A stretch of 64,000 bases of DNA from Rhizobium sullae. GTDB taxonomy: Bacteria; Pseudomonadota; Alphaproteobacteria; Rhizobiales; Rhizobiaceae. The position numbers and the translations under genes are program-made. The DNA is taken from contig NZ_CP104143.1 of the NCBI RefSeq assembly GCF_025200715.1, positions 1,364,001 to 1,428,000 of the forward strand. The letters are read 5' to 3'. Shown in pieces: positions 55,128 to 63,313 of this stretch (the first letter of the stretch is position 1; every line of letters starts with the position of its first letter). The notes beneath the pieces were generated by a model, which worked only from the letters and a program-made list of their open reading frames with translations, was not told where the DNA came from and ran no database searches.

Positions 55128-55337
55128 TCAGATCCGGTTGATTGTCGGCAGAAAGGACACGACCTGTCTGCGGCGGGCAGCATCCAGCGTATCGATGCGG
55201 TCTGTCCAGAATTGCGCGGCCTCGGGCGTATCCTTTTCCCAGCAGCGGGTGGATACGATGTTATCGTCGATGACAGCGCGGCGATGGCCGCCCAGGCGGA
55301 TATATTCTTCCGCAAGTTGCTTTGAGGGATTGTCCAT
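55128..55337 (-). CDS. Small hypothetical protein
   Basis: A 69-residue protein (MDNPSKQLAEEYIRLGGHRRAVIDDNIVSTRCWEKDTPEAAQFWTDRIDTLDAARRRQVVSFLPTINRI), one Cys, mostly helical. GGAGG ribosome site precedes the ATG. No domain recognised. Upstream partner of the 150-residue protein. Confidence 0.6.
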   Translation of the reverse strand: MDNPSKQLAEEYIRLGGHRRAVIDDNIVSTRCWEKDTPEAAQFWTDRIDTLDAARRRQVVSFLPTINRI

Positions 55338-55436
55338 GACCAGCGCCTCCTTTCAATCCATTCAACCCAAATGCGGGACGCAAGGTTCCATGGGTTGAAG
55401 AATATAGAGCCGGACCTTGACGCTATGCGCCGCTCT

Positions 55437-55865
55437 TCAAGCGCTCTTTGGTCTCTTCTGAGACGTGTTCAGCGCCACGGCGGCGCGAATGAGCGCCTTC
55501 AACGCCGTGTCATCGATCTCGCCGCCCTCGTGGAAATCGATCGCGCGCCTCATGTTGCCTTCGAGGCTGGAGTTGAAGAGGCCTGAAGGGTCCTCCAGCG
55601 AGGCGCCCTTGGCGAAGGTCAGCTTCACTTTGTCCTTGTAGGTCTCGCCGGTGCAGATCATGCCGGTGTGTTCCCACACGGGAACCCCCAATATGTTCGA
55701 GGGCTTTTTCCATTTCACCTCCTCGACCACGTCCGGGTCGGCCTCCTTGATGAGGGTTCGGATCCGTGCAAGCGTTTCGCCCCGCCAGTCGCCCAGCGCC
55801 GCGATCTTTGCATCGATCAACTGCGAGGGAGAGGCTTCGGCTTCCTTCGAGGCGCTGTTCTTCAT
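55437..55865 (-). CDS. DUF1801-domain protein
   Basis: A 142-residue protein: SPSQLIDAKIAALGDWRGETLARIRTLIKEADPDVVEEVKWKKPSNILGVPVWEHTGMICTGETYKDKVKLTFAKGASLEDPSGLFNSSLEGNMRRAIDFHEGGEID. Typical DUF1801 (YdhG/YjhX-like frataxin fold) of unknown function. The ATG at 55865 is used. One of two DUF1801 genes within 1.2 kb. Confidence 0.9.
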   Translation of the reverse strand: MKNSASKEAEASPSQLIDAKIAALGDWRGETLARIRTLIKEADPDVVEEVKWKKPSNILGVPVWEHTGMICTGETYKDKVKLTFAKGASLEDPSGLFNSSLEGNMRRAIDFHEGGEIDDTALKALIRAAVALNTSQKRPKSA

Positions 55866-56200
55866 GGTGTTTGTCGCTTTCTTCCTTGTCAAATTGCTAC
55901 GTGAGGTGCCACCGAAGCTAGTAAATTGGTAGCAGACTCGTCTAGCGTCGCTCCGTGATCGGCTTACCCGGCCCGCACCCGGAAACTGCCATCCCATGTG
56001 CGTTACGGTGTCTGTGACGCCGCAAGCCAGTTCGGCATGCGCTTGAACCTGCTTCAAAACCCAATGTCTATTGAGCTATCGAACACCTGTGTCTGCCGAT
56101 TAACGAATAGCGGCACGAATGCGCCGTTGGAACTCGGTGTTCGCCAACGTCGTCGTTCATAGGTCGACTCTCATCTTCGGGGCACCTCGCGACTACCCGC
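55866..56200. other. Intergenic stretch
   Basis: No supported gene. It includes the upstream region of the DUF1801 gene and the end flank of the next one. Nothing distinctive seen. Confidence 0.4.
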
Positions 56201-56668
56201 TCACATCCGTTCGCCGGGCAATTGGCTGGCCTGCTTCACCCAATCGGCGAACTGCGCTTCGTCGAGTTCGCCCTCATGGATGTCGAGATAGCGCACAGCC
56301 TCGTACTTTGACTTTCCCTTCGGTGCGGGTTGCAGCGACACGCCGCGGAAGAAGGTTACTTTCACGTATTTCGTGAAGCAATGAAAGCTGAGGAACCAGA
56401 CATCGTCTTCCACTCCATAGAAGGGCGAGTTCCATTTGACCGCCTTGCGCACGCCGGGGACGGTGCGCTCGATGAGCGCGTCAAGGCGGCGTCCGAGGTC
56501 GCTTTTCCAGCCCGGCATGGCCGCGATGTAGGCCTGCACGGGGGCGTCGCCGTAGCCCTTCGGGATTTGGGGGTTGCCGCCTGAAAGAAGTACCGGCTCT
56601 GTGAGGGCCGGTTTGGCCGCGGCCTCCTTCGCCGCCTTTGCTGGTTGCCTGGGTGTCTTGCCGTTCAT
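56201..56668 (-). CDS. DUF1801-domain protein
   Basis: A 155-residue protein with an Ala/Lys-rich N-terminal tail and a core PQIPKGYGDAPVQAYIAAMPGWKSDLGRRLDALIERTVPGVRKAVKWNSPFYGVEDDVWFLSFHCFTKYVKVTFFRGVSLQP. Family DUF1801, function unknown. It follows the 75-residue membrane gene by 5 bases, the fifth and last gene of the ArsR-led operon. Confidence 0.9.
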   Translation of the reverse strand: MNGKTPRQPAKAAKEAAAKPALTEPVLLSGGNPQIPKGYGDAPVQAYIAAMPGWKSDLGRRLDALIERTVPGVRKAVKWNSPFYGVEDDVWFLSFHCFTKYVKVTFFRGVSLQPAPKGKSKYEAVRYLDIHEGELDEAQFADWVKQASQLPGERM

Positions 56669-56673
56669 TGCGT

Positions 56674-56901
56674 TCACGCCTCTCCGCCGATGCGCCGTTC
56701 GCCGCGCCACTGGGTGATATAGGGCAGAACGAACATGTAGAGACCGGTGAACAAAAGCAAAAACAGCGGCGGCAACGGCGAATAGACGATCCAACCGGGA
56801 GGTTCCCCCAATCCCATCGCGACGAAATTTGCGATCACCGTCACTGTGAAGACGATGGACAGCCAGCGGTGGAACTGCCGAATGCAATTATTCCAATTCA
56901 A
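56674..56901 (-). CDS. Small two-helix membrane protein
   Basis: A 75-residue protein starting at TTG (the stop of the SRPBCC gene overlaps as TTGA) with helices WLSIVFTVTVIANFVAMGLG and PPLFLLLFTGLYMFVLPYI. It is positioned between SRPBCC and DUF1801 genes in the operon. No family recognised with certainty. Confidence 0.75.
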   Translation of the reverse strand: MNWNNCIRQFHRWLSIVFTVTVIANFVAMGLGEPPGWIVYSPLPPLFLLLFTGLYMFVLPYITQWRGERRIGGEA

Positions 56902-57344
56902 TGGGACCTCCTTGGCGGAATTTCACGTTCCATGATCTGCTCCAGCCGTTCGAGAATGTGCGGCCAGCCGCTGCCCATGCCCTTGTAGCCTGCTTCGTCC
57001 TGCGGACGGAATCCCGACTGCTCCATTCGCACCAGCGTGTCGTTGTCCGCCGGCGTCAAAGTCCAGGTCACCACAGTGCTCAGGCCACTGTCCGATTCCG
57101 TTCCGTCGCCCCAGCGATAAACGAGCCGCTTGGGCACATCCACTTCCAGCACTTCGCAGTTGGTGATGCCCGACCAGCCGGGCATGGGCTTTGCACGAAA
57201 CTGGAAGCGATGACCGACGGTCGGCTCGAAGTCGTTTTGCATCAGCCATTCGGCGATGAGTTCGGTTTGCGTGAGCGCGCGCCAGATCCTCTCCGGAGGA
57301 TGCTGCATTCTGCGCTCAACGACGATGCTTTTGGTCTCGGTCAT
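56898..57344 (-). CDS. SRPBCC (AHSA1-like) domain protein
   Basis: A 148-residue helix-grip protein: RRMQHPPERIWRALTQTELIAEWLMQNDFEPTVGHRFQFR, VYRWGDGTESDSGLSTVVTWTLTPADNDTLVRMEQSGFRPQDEAGYKGMGSGWPHILERL. Close paralogue of the next gene. Member of the ArsR-led operon. Confidence 0.92.
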   Translation of the reverse strand: MTETKSIVVERRMQHPPERIWRALTQTELIAEWLMQNDFEPTVGHRFQFRAKPMPGWSGITNCEVLEVDVPKRLVYRWGDGTESDSGLSTVVTWTLTPADNDTLVRMEQSGFRPQDEAGYKGMGSGWPHILERLEQIMEREIPPRRSH

Positions 57345-57353
57345 GGCATCACC

Positions 57354-57785
57354 TCACTCCGTCCGCTCTAGGACCTCTTCCAGTTTCGCAAAGAACTGCT
57401 TCCAGCCTGCCTTTGCGCCGCCGTAGGCCTGCTTCTGATCCGGCCGGAAGCCCGACTGCTCCATACGCAGGTGGGTGCCTGCGCTTGTTGGCGTCAGCGT
57501 GAAGGTCACCACGCTTTGCAGATTGTAGGCAGCATCGTCATGTGCGAAGTTCCAGGTGTAGGACAGAGTTTTGTTCGGCTCGACGGCGAGGACCTCGCAG
57601 TCCAGCACGCCGCCCCAGTCTCCGCGAAGATTGAAACGGTGGCCTATGTCAGGCTTGAAGTCGTTCTTCATGAGCCACTCCTCGATCAGGTGTGGTTGTG
57701 TGAGCGCGCGCCAGATCCTGTCTGGTGGATAAGGGATCTCCCGTTCGACAACGACGGAAAGCGTTTCGGTCGCGGGTTTGTTCAT
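57354..57785 (-). CDS. SRPBCC (AHSA1-like) domain protein
   Basis: A 143-residue paralogue: REIPYPPDRIWRALTQPHLIEEWLMKNDFKPDIGHRFNLRGDWGGVLDCEVL, LTPTSAGTHLRMEQSGFRPDQKQAYGGAKAGWKQFFAKLEEVL. First enzyme-type gene after arsR; stop of arsR overlaps its start in ATGA. Fourth AHSA1-type protein of the window; shares the MEQSGFRP motif with the gene at 56898, so the pair arose by tandem duplication. Confidence 0.92.
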   Translation of the reverse strand: MNKPATETLSVVVEREIPYPPDRIWRALTQPHLIEEWLMKNDFKPDIGHRFNLRGDWGGVLDCEVLAVEPNKTLSYTWNFAHDDAAYNLQSVVTFTLTPTSAGTHLRMEQSGFRPDQKQAYGGAKAGWKQFFAKLEEVLERTE

Positions 57786-58105
57786 TGGTCCATCCTTTTG
57801 AGCAAGTCTTCGAGGTCGTCGAACCGGCTCTGCCAGAAGCCGGCCATCTGGCTTGTCCAGTCGATCAGCGGGGCCAAGGCGCCGAGCTGCGCGCTATAGT
57901 GCGTGTGGCGGCCTTCGTGGCGGTCGCGCACCAGCCCGGCCTGCTTCAGGACCCCAAGATGCTTTGAAACGACCGGCTGCGAGACCCCGGCCTGAGCCGT
58001 CAGAGCCCCGACCGTCTTTTCTCCTTCGCGGCACAGCCGTTCGAAGAGAGCCCGCCGCGTCGGATCGGCGAGTGTTCGGAAGAGCATATCTGCCGCGTTC
58101 GACAT
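57782..58105 (-). CDS. ArsR-family transcriptional repressor
   Basis: A 107-residue winged-helix regulator: MLFRTLADPTRRALFERLCREGEKTVGALTAQAGVSQPVVSKHLGVLKQAGLVRDRHEGRHTHYSAQLGALAPLIDW. No metal-binding Cys motif (ELCVCDL) is present, so it is probably of the non-metal, SRPBCC-associated type. It is the first gene of a five-gene operon of overlapping or closely spaced genes and would repress it from the inverted repeats at 58113-58237. Confidence 0.92.
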   Translation of the reverse strand: MSNAADMLFRTLADPTRRALFERLCREGEKTVGALTAQAGVSQPVVSKHLGVLKQAGLVRDRHEGRHTHYSAQLGALAPLIDWTSQMAGFWQSRFDDLEDLLKRMDQ

Positions 58106-58112
58106 ATGGGAC

Positions 58113-58237
58113 CTATACCCCGTTGGCTATGAATAAACGTATATCCCGTGAGATATGAGTTAGTCAACCAGGTGCGTGGACATGCATAGAGATTGCCGCG
58201 CAGTGGGCTCCAAACGAGCATATCCCATCGGCTATGT
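58113..58237. promoter_or_regulatory. Three copies of a 20-bp imperfect inverted repeat upstream of the ArsR operon
   Basis: CTATACCCCGTTGGCTATGA (58113-58132), GTATATCCCGTGAGATATGA (58139-58158) and GCATATCCCATCGGCTATGT (58218-58237). The shared form is ATAYCCCRTNGGCTATGA. The first lies 7 bases upstream of the start codon and the first two are 26 bp apart. Likely operators of the adjacent repressor. Confidence 0.7.
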
Positions 58238-58296
58238 GTCGTGCATTAACGTCATCGCTTATGCAGAGCTGTAGCGCTGTGGTGACGCGCCTGCTG

Positions 58297-58998
58297 CTAG
58301 TCGCGCATCCTGAGCTCGTCCGTCTGCATCTGCAGGGAACCCAGCGTTTGGAGGAAGCTCATGCCAAGCAGGCTCTGGTCGAGCGCGCCGTCTTCGGCGA
58401 CGCTGGCGGCGACGCCGGTGCGCACGATGGGGCCGATCGCGACGCGGTCGAGCGTCACCGGCGCGGCGCGGGCGCGGCCATTCGCGGTCATGACGGTCAT
58501 CGAGTAAGTGAGATTTTCGGGGATGATGCCGATGCGCTCGGCGTCGGCCTGCGACAAGGCCACCATGCTGGCGCCGGTATCAACGAGCATCGGGATCGTC
58601 TGGCCGTTGACGGAGACGTCGGCCTCGAAATGGCCGTTCAGCAGCTTGTGCAGGATGATCTCGCTGCCGCCTTCGCTGGTGGTGACGACAACGGCACGGC
58701 CGGGCACGAGGCCGGCAAGCAGGCGGTTGCCGACGCCGAGGAGGTCCTGACGGTAGAGATAGACGGTTGCGAGCGCCAGGATGATGACCAGCCAGATCAT
58801 CAGGTTGCGCATCGTTTCGCCGGCGCTGCGTCGGCTTGCCCAGATGCCGGCCGACAGCATCAGCACGATCGGCAGGAGATAGACCATGCGGCCGAAATCG
58901 TCGATGTTCATGCCGAGAACGCGGTCGCTGTCGTGGTTGTAGACGAGGACGGCAAGGCCGATTCCGAGGATCAGAAGGAAGAGCCCGAGCCGGTTCAT
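58297..58998 (-). CDS. TIGR02281-type retropepsin-like aspartic protease
   Basis: A 233-residue membrane protein: two to three N-terminal helices (LFLLILGIGLAVLVYNHD, MVYLLPIVLMLSAGIWAS, LMIWLVIILALATVYLY) then a clan AA aspartic protease domain with the active-site IPMLVDTGASMVALSQADAERIGI and ILHKLLNGHFEADVSVNGQ, SLLGMSFLQTLGSLQ. Predicted periplasmic protease on a membrane anchor; substrate unknown. It overlaps the DUF1289 gene by 4 bases. Confidence 0.9.
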   Translation of the reverse strand: MNRLGLFLLILGIGLAVLVYNHDSDRVLGMNIDDFGRMVYLLPIVLMLSAGIWASRRSAGETMRNLMIWLVIILALATVYLYRQDLLGVGNRLLAGLVPGRAVVVTTSEGGSEIILHKLLNGHFEADVSVNGQTIPMLVDTGASMVALSQADAERIGIIPENLTYSMTVMTANGRARAAPVTLDRVAIGPIVRTGVAASVAEDGALDQSLLGMSFLQTLGSLQMQTDELRMRD

Positions 58999-59204
58999 GA
59001 ACGTTGCTCCGGCATTGCGGACGTCTCGCGAAGCCGGGTCGCCGGTTCGGCAAAGAGGCGCGCGGCAAGGACAGTCATGATGCGCTGCCTTTCCTCATCC
59101 GAATAGGACATCCAGTCGCCGATCTCGGCAAGCGTGCGGCCGCAGCCCATGCAAAAGCCGGTGGCTGTATCGATCGAGCATAGGTGGATGCAGGGCGTTT
59201 GCAT
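58995..59204 (-). CDS. DUF1289 domain protein
   Basis: A 69-residue cysteine-rich protein: CIHLCSIDTATGFCMGCGRTLAEIGDWMSYSDEERQRIM, four Cys that probably bind zinc or a Fe-S cluster, C-terminal tail short. Family of unknown function often near Fe-S or cobalamin genes. It lies 18 bases after the cobS stop and overlaps the protease gene; likely one operon. Confidence 0.9.
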   Translation of the reverse strand: MQTPCIHLCSIDTATGFCMGCGRTLAEIGDWMSYSDEERQRIMTVLAARLFAEPATRLRETSAMPEQRS

Positions 59205-59222
59205 GAGCAGAATATCGTGATT

Positions 59223-60005
59223 TCACAAGGCGGTGGCAAGGGCGCAGAAGGCAGCGATTTCGGAAATCTGCTGGGCGGCGCCGAGCGTGTCGCCGGTATG
59301 GCCGGCAAGCTTGCGGCGGATATAGAGGGTGAAGGCGATGACCGTGATGCCGGTTGCAAGCAGGCTGCAGACGAGCGCCAGCAGGCCGAGCGCTGGCCAG
59401 ACGAGAAGGGCCGAAAAAAGGCAGGCGGACACGAGCGCGACATGCATGGCGCTTTCGCCCGGCTGGCCCGAGGCGGCGGCGATGCCGTCCGTCTTTGCGG
59501 GCGGCAGACGGTGCCAGTGCCAGACGAGGGCGGCGCGGCTGAGGCAGGCGGCTGCGGGGATCGCGAGGGCGGCGGCAAGCGGGGCGACCTCGCGGGCGAT
59601 GGCGGCAAGGGCCGCGGCGCGAAGTGCTATCGAGAAGATCAGGGCGATTGCGCCATAGCTGCCGATGCGGCTGTCCTTCATGATCGCCAGCGCATGATCG
59701 CGGTCGCGTCCGCCGCCGATGCCGTCGGCGGTATCGGAGAGCCCGTCTTCGTGCAGTGCGCCGGCAATGAGAGACTGGACGGCAAGGCCGACGAGGGCTG
59801 CCATCAGCCGGTCGGCGCGCAGCGCAAGCAAGATGAGGAAGGTGAGGGCCGGGATGACCCCGATGACAATCCCGGCGAGCGGGAAGGCGCGCACGGTGCG
59901 GCTGAGCTTACCGTCGTCTCCTGAAAAGACCCATTGCGGCACGGGAAGCCGGCTCAGGAAAGCGACGGCGCGGGCAGTGTCGAGCGCATAGGCCTTGATG
60001 ATCAT
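59223..60005 (-). CDS. cobS: Adenosylcobinamide-GDP ribazoletransferase CobS
   Basis: A 260-residue membrane protein that joins adenosylcobinamide-GDP and alpha-ribazole to form adenosylcobalamin. Segments of the family: [57 protein letters not shown], and several helices. ATG at 60005 follows GGGGGAC; ATG 60014 is an alternative. Divergent from cobT, so the two final-assembly genes share a 157-bp promoter region. No cobalamin riboswitch is visible between them. Confidence 0.95.
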   Translation of the reverse strand: MIIKAYALDTARAVAFLSRLPVPQWVFSGDDGKLSRTVRAFPLAGIVIGVIPALTFLILLALRADRLMAALVGLAVQSLIAGALHEDGLSDTADGIGGGRDRDHALAIMKDSRIGSYGAIALIFSIALRAAALAAIAREVAPLAAALAIPAAACLSRAALVWHWHRLPPAKTDGIAAASGQPGESAMHVALVSACLFSALLVWPALGLLALVCSLLATGITVIAFTLYIRRKLAGHTGDTLGAAQQISEIAAFCALATAL

Positions 60006-60162
60006 GTCCCCCATGTCATGCCGGAAAGGTGCGGCGCTTTTGGAGTTGTGACGCCTGGCCGCTGCCTTTAATAGAGTCGCGACGAAAGAAGCCGATTTGC
60101 CCGCAAAAGACAAGCAGGCCGGACCTTTGGGACAAAACACAGAATACAAGGAAGCCGCATTC

Positions 60163-61179
60163 ATGAGCGTTTCAGGCCTGCCGTTCGACGATTTCCGTGC
60201 GCTGCTGCGCGATCTGCCGGGACCGGATACCCGGGCGCTGGTGGCCGCGCGCGAGCGCGACGCGCAGCTGACGAAGCCGCCGGGCGCGCTAGGCAGGCTC
60301 GAGGAGATCGCCTTCTGGCTGGCGGCCTGGACGGGCAGGGCGCCCTCCGTCAACCGGCCGCTGGTTGCGATCTTCGCCGGCAACCACGGCGTGGCGAGAC
60401 AGGGCATCACGCCCTTTCCGCCGGCGGTAACGCAGCAGATGGTGGAGAATTTCGCCGCCGGGGGTGCTGCGATCAACCAGATCTGCGTCGCATACGATCT
60501 CGGTCTCAAGATCTTCGATCTGGCGCTCGACTATCCGACCGGCGATATCACCGAAGAGGCAGCACTTTCCGAGCGCGATTGCGCGGCGACAATGGCCTTC
60601 GGCATGGAGGCGATTGCGGGCGGCACGGATCTGCTCTGCATCGGCGAGATGGGAATCGGCAACACGACGATCGCGGCTGCGATCAACTACGCGCTTTACG
60701 GCGGTTCGGCACGCGACTGGGTGGGGCCGGGAACCGGCTCCGAGGGCGAGATGCTGGAGCGCAAGGTTGCGGCCGTCGAGCGCGCCGTCGAGCTGCACCG
60801 CGACCATCTGAACGATCCGCTGGAAATCATGCGCCGCCTCGGCGGCCGCGAGATCGCGGCGATGGCCGGCGCCATCCTTGCGGCGCGCGTCGAGAAGATA
60901 CCGGTGCTAATCGACGGCTATGTGGCGACGGCGGCGGGCGCCATCCTGCATGCGGCCAATCCGTCGGCGCTCGATCACTGCCTGATCGGCCATGTCTCCA
61001 GCGAACCGGGGCATCTCAGGGCGATCGAGATGCTCGGCAAGACGCCGCTTCTGGCGCTCGGCATGCGGCTCGGCGAGGGTACGGGTGCAGCCCTTGCCGC
61101 TGGCATCGTGAAGGCCGCGGCAGCCTGCCATTCCGGAATGGCGACCTTCTCGCAGGCGGGCGTCACCAACAAGCACTGA
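60163..61179 (+). CDS. cobT: Nicotinate-nucleotide--dimethylbenzimidazole phosphoribosyltransferase CobT
   Basis: A 338-residue enzyme that makes alpha-ribazole 5'-phosphate for the lower ligand of cobalamin. Motifs: [79 protein letters not shown], and catalytic [13 protein letters not shown] region with Glu. Named CobU in Pseudomonas and CobT in Salmonella; I use the cobT name. Start at 60163 (MSVSGLPF) fits homologues; the open frame goes back to 60097. Confidence 0.95.
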   Translation: MSVSGLPFDDFRALLRDLPGPDTRALVAARERDAQLTKPPGALGRLEEIAFWLAAWTGRAPSVNRPLVAIFAGNHGVARQGITPFPPAVTQQMVENFAAGGAAINQICVAYDLGLKIFDLALDYPTGDITEEAALSERDCAATMAFGMEAIAGGTDLLCIGEMGIGNTTIAAAINYALYGGSARDWVGPGTGSEGEMLERKVAAVERAVELHRDHLNDPLEIMRRLGGREIAAMAGAILAARVEKIPVLIDGYVATAAGAILHAANPSALDHCLIGHVSSEPGHLRAIEMLGKTPLLALGMRLGEGTGAALAAGIVKAAAACHSGMATFSQAGVTNKH

Positions 61180-61300
61180 GTGCTACAGCTTTTATCAGGC
61201 GGGTGACGGATGCTTGCGGCGGAAGCCTGGAACCGGTATTCGCATTTTGACCGATGGGCGGTGGCTGCGGCCGCCGCCGACTGCAAGACGAGGGCGCACC

Positions 61301-61693
61301 TTGACCAAACCTGCCATAGGCAAACTGACGGGTATGAGCCATTTCTTCGCTGCCGCCGCCTATTCCTGGGCGGGCTTCCAGCGCCTGATCAGGGAATCGG
61401 CCTTCCGGCAGGAGCTGCTGTTCGCCGCCGTTTCGCTGATCCTGCTTGCCGCCGTCGGGGCGTCGCTGTGGGAAGTGATGATCGCCGTCGTGCTTTTTCT
61501 GGTGCTCTTCGCTGTCGAGGCGCTGAACACGGCAATCGAAGAGGTGATCGACCGCATCTCGCCGGAAATCTCGATGGTCGGCAAGCATGCGAAGGATCTC
61601 GGCTCGTTTGCCGTCCTCTGCGCGATTGCCGCATGCGGGCTCTATCTCCTCTTCGCGATCGGCACGCACCTGATTGTGATCGTTTTCGCTTAG
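61301..61693 (+). CDS. dgkA: Diacylglycerol kinase DgkA
   Basis: A 130-residue inner-membrane kinase that recycles diacylglycerol to phosphatidic acid. It has the trimeric DGK core: GKLTGMSHFFAAAAYSWAGFQRLIRESAFRQELLFA and the catalytic NTAIEEVIDRISPEISMVGKHAKDLGSFAV. TTG at 61301 is the likely start because rhizobial relatives begin MTKP in the same place; ATG 61334 is within the conserved region. Only slightly beyond cobT, no coupling. Confidence 0.93.
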   Translation: MTKPAIGKLTGMSHFFAAAAYSWAGFQRLIRESAFRQELLFAAVSLILLAAVGASLWEVMIAVVLFLVLFAVEALNTAIEEVIDRISPEISMVGKHAKDLGSFAVLCAIAACGLYLLFAIGTHLIVIVFA

Positions 61694-61820
61694 AACGGCG
61701 GCCGTATCAAGAAGACGACGATTGTCGCGCTCGCCCGCGCCTCCCGAAGTGTTCTTCGGTTGTTACTAATGCTCTGGCCCATTCAGGTTGCTGTCAGCTT
61801 CGCCCAATAGCTAGTGTCGG

Positions 61821-62411
61821 ATGGAAAGCGGTCTTTCTGATCCACGCCTTCGCAGTAACGTTTTGATCGTGGCGCTGCTCAACTTCGTCTTTTTCGGGGT
61901 AGAGTTCGCCGTCGCCCTCTCCATTGGTTCAATTTCACTTTTTGCCGACAGCATTGATTTCCTAAAGGGCGCTTCTGTCAGTGTCCTGATTGCGTTCGCG
62001 CTCGGATGGTCGATGAAGGCGCGGACGCGAGTGGGCATGGGGCTTGCCGGAATACTGGTCCTGCCCGCTCTGGCGCTGCTCTGGGCACTTTGGAGCAAAT
62101 TCAATAATCCGATTCCGCCGGAGCCATCTACGCTCTGGCTGACGGGGGCGGTCGGTCTGATCGTTAACTGGAGTTGCGCTTTCCTGCTGGGACGGTTCCA
62201 CAGCGTCAGCCTCGCCCGGGCCGCCCTTCTTTTCGCCCGCGCCGATGCCGTCGCCAATGTGGCGATCTTTCTGACCGGCCTCGTCACCGCCTACGTTTGG
62301 CAATCTGTCTGGCCTGACGTGATCGTCGGCCTTGCCATAGCCGTTATGAATGTCGATGCCGGGCGTGCGGTTTGGAGAGCCGCACACGAAGAACACAAGG
62401 CTGCAGTTTAG
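61821..62411 (+). CDS. Cation diffusion facilitator-like transporter, short form
   Basis: A 196-residue protein with about six helices and the CDF metal site in NFVFFGVEFAVALSIGSISLFADSIDFLKGASVS (D and S positions), with the second conserved site AADAVANVAIFL-type (ARADAVANVAIFLTGLV). It lacks the cytoplasmic C-terminal domain. Such short CDF proteins export Zn or Co. ATG at 61821. Alone between dgkA and the methyltransferase. Confidence 0.85.
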   Translation: MESGLSDPRLRSNVLIVALLNFVFFGVEFAVALSIGSISLFADSIDFLKGASVSVLIAFALGWSMKARTRVGMGLAGILVLPALALLWALWSKFNNPIPPEPSTLWLTGAVGLIVNWSCAFLLGRFHSVSLARAALLFARADAVANVAIFLTGLVTAYVWQSVWPDVIVGLAIAVMNVDAGRAVWRAAHEEHKAAV

Positions 62412-62543
62412 AACCTGTCATGTCGGATGAAGAGCTCATTGCGCCTACCGCGGCGCCTTAACGCGCTCACGATGCCGCACCTCGTCGGTTAAAGATGTCT
62501 GCGAATCATTCGCAAAGCCGGATGCCTGCTTCGTTGTCTATCT

Positions 62544-63290
62544 TCAAACCGCTTTACTTTCGCGGAAGTTGCCGCGTTTCTTGAGGATTCTGATTACGCC
62601 GGCCATCAGCCCGATAAGCGCGATCAAAGCGGCGAGCAGCAACAGGTATGACCGGTTCGCGGTCGGTTCCGGGACGGCGAGGTGTTCATAGATATCCACC
62701 GACAGCAACGCGATCACGGTGGCCGAAATCGTCGAATAATCCTTGCCGATCACCCGCTTCAGGTTGAATGCCATCCCTTCGGTGGCTTCGGCGAATTTGC
62801 GGAAGCGCGGTATCCAGCGCGGCACATCGGCGCAATAGACCCGGTATCCTTCGCCGAACTTGCCCTCGAGGTAATCTTCCTCCGCATAGATGATGCACTG
62901 GTACATGAACAGGAATGACGCGATGCCGGTTGTGACCACCTGCGGATCGCCGTGCATCAGGAAAACGGCCGCGTAGATGAGCAGATTGCCAACGTACAAG
63001 GGGTTTCGGCAGATTCCGAACATACCCTCGGTCACGAGGTTTTTGGCGTAGACTTTCTTGTTCAGGCCGCCGCGTTGAATATAAGCATAGCCAATGACGG
63101 TGGCACGGAGGGCCAAACCGGAAAGCGCAACGAGCACGGCGACGACGTCCTTGACGCGCGCCAGCGTCGTGCTGCCCAGTGTCTCACTCGGCGGCGGCGC
63201 AACGAGGAACAGCAAGAGAATTATGATCGGAAAAGCCTGGTTTCGGTGTCGGAACAGAAAGTTCCCGATGCGGATCATCGACGATTTCAT
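62544..63290 (-). CDS. Isoprenylcysteine methyltransferase-like membrane protein
   Basis: A 248-residue protein with four to six helices. Core segments: AYIQRGGLNKKVYAKNLVTEGMFGICRNPLYVGNLLIYAAVFLMHG and IIYAEEDYLEGKFGEGYRVYCADVPRWIPRF, the ICMT-family AdoMet site. It is placed directly behind the cmoA-like gene. Acceptor not known. ATG at 63290. Confidence 0.88.
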   Translation of the reverse strand: MKSSMIRIGNFLFRHRNQAFPIIILLLFLVAPPPSETLGSTTLARVKDVVAVLVALSGLALRATVIGYAYIQRGGLNKKVYAKNLVTEGMFGICRNPLYVGNLLIYAAVFLMHGDPQVVTTGIASFLFMYQCIIYAEEDYLEGKFGEGYRVYCADVPRWIPRFRKFAEATEGMAFNLKRVIGKDYSTISATVIALLSVDIYEHLAVPEPTANRSYLLLLAALIALIGLMAGVIRILKKRGNFRESKAV

Positions 63291-63313
63291 GTAGGTGCCT
63301 TGCTCTTCCGCTC

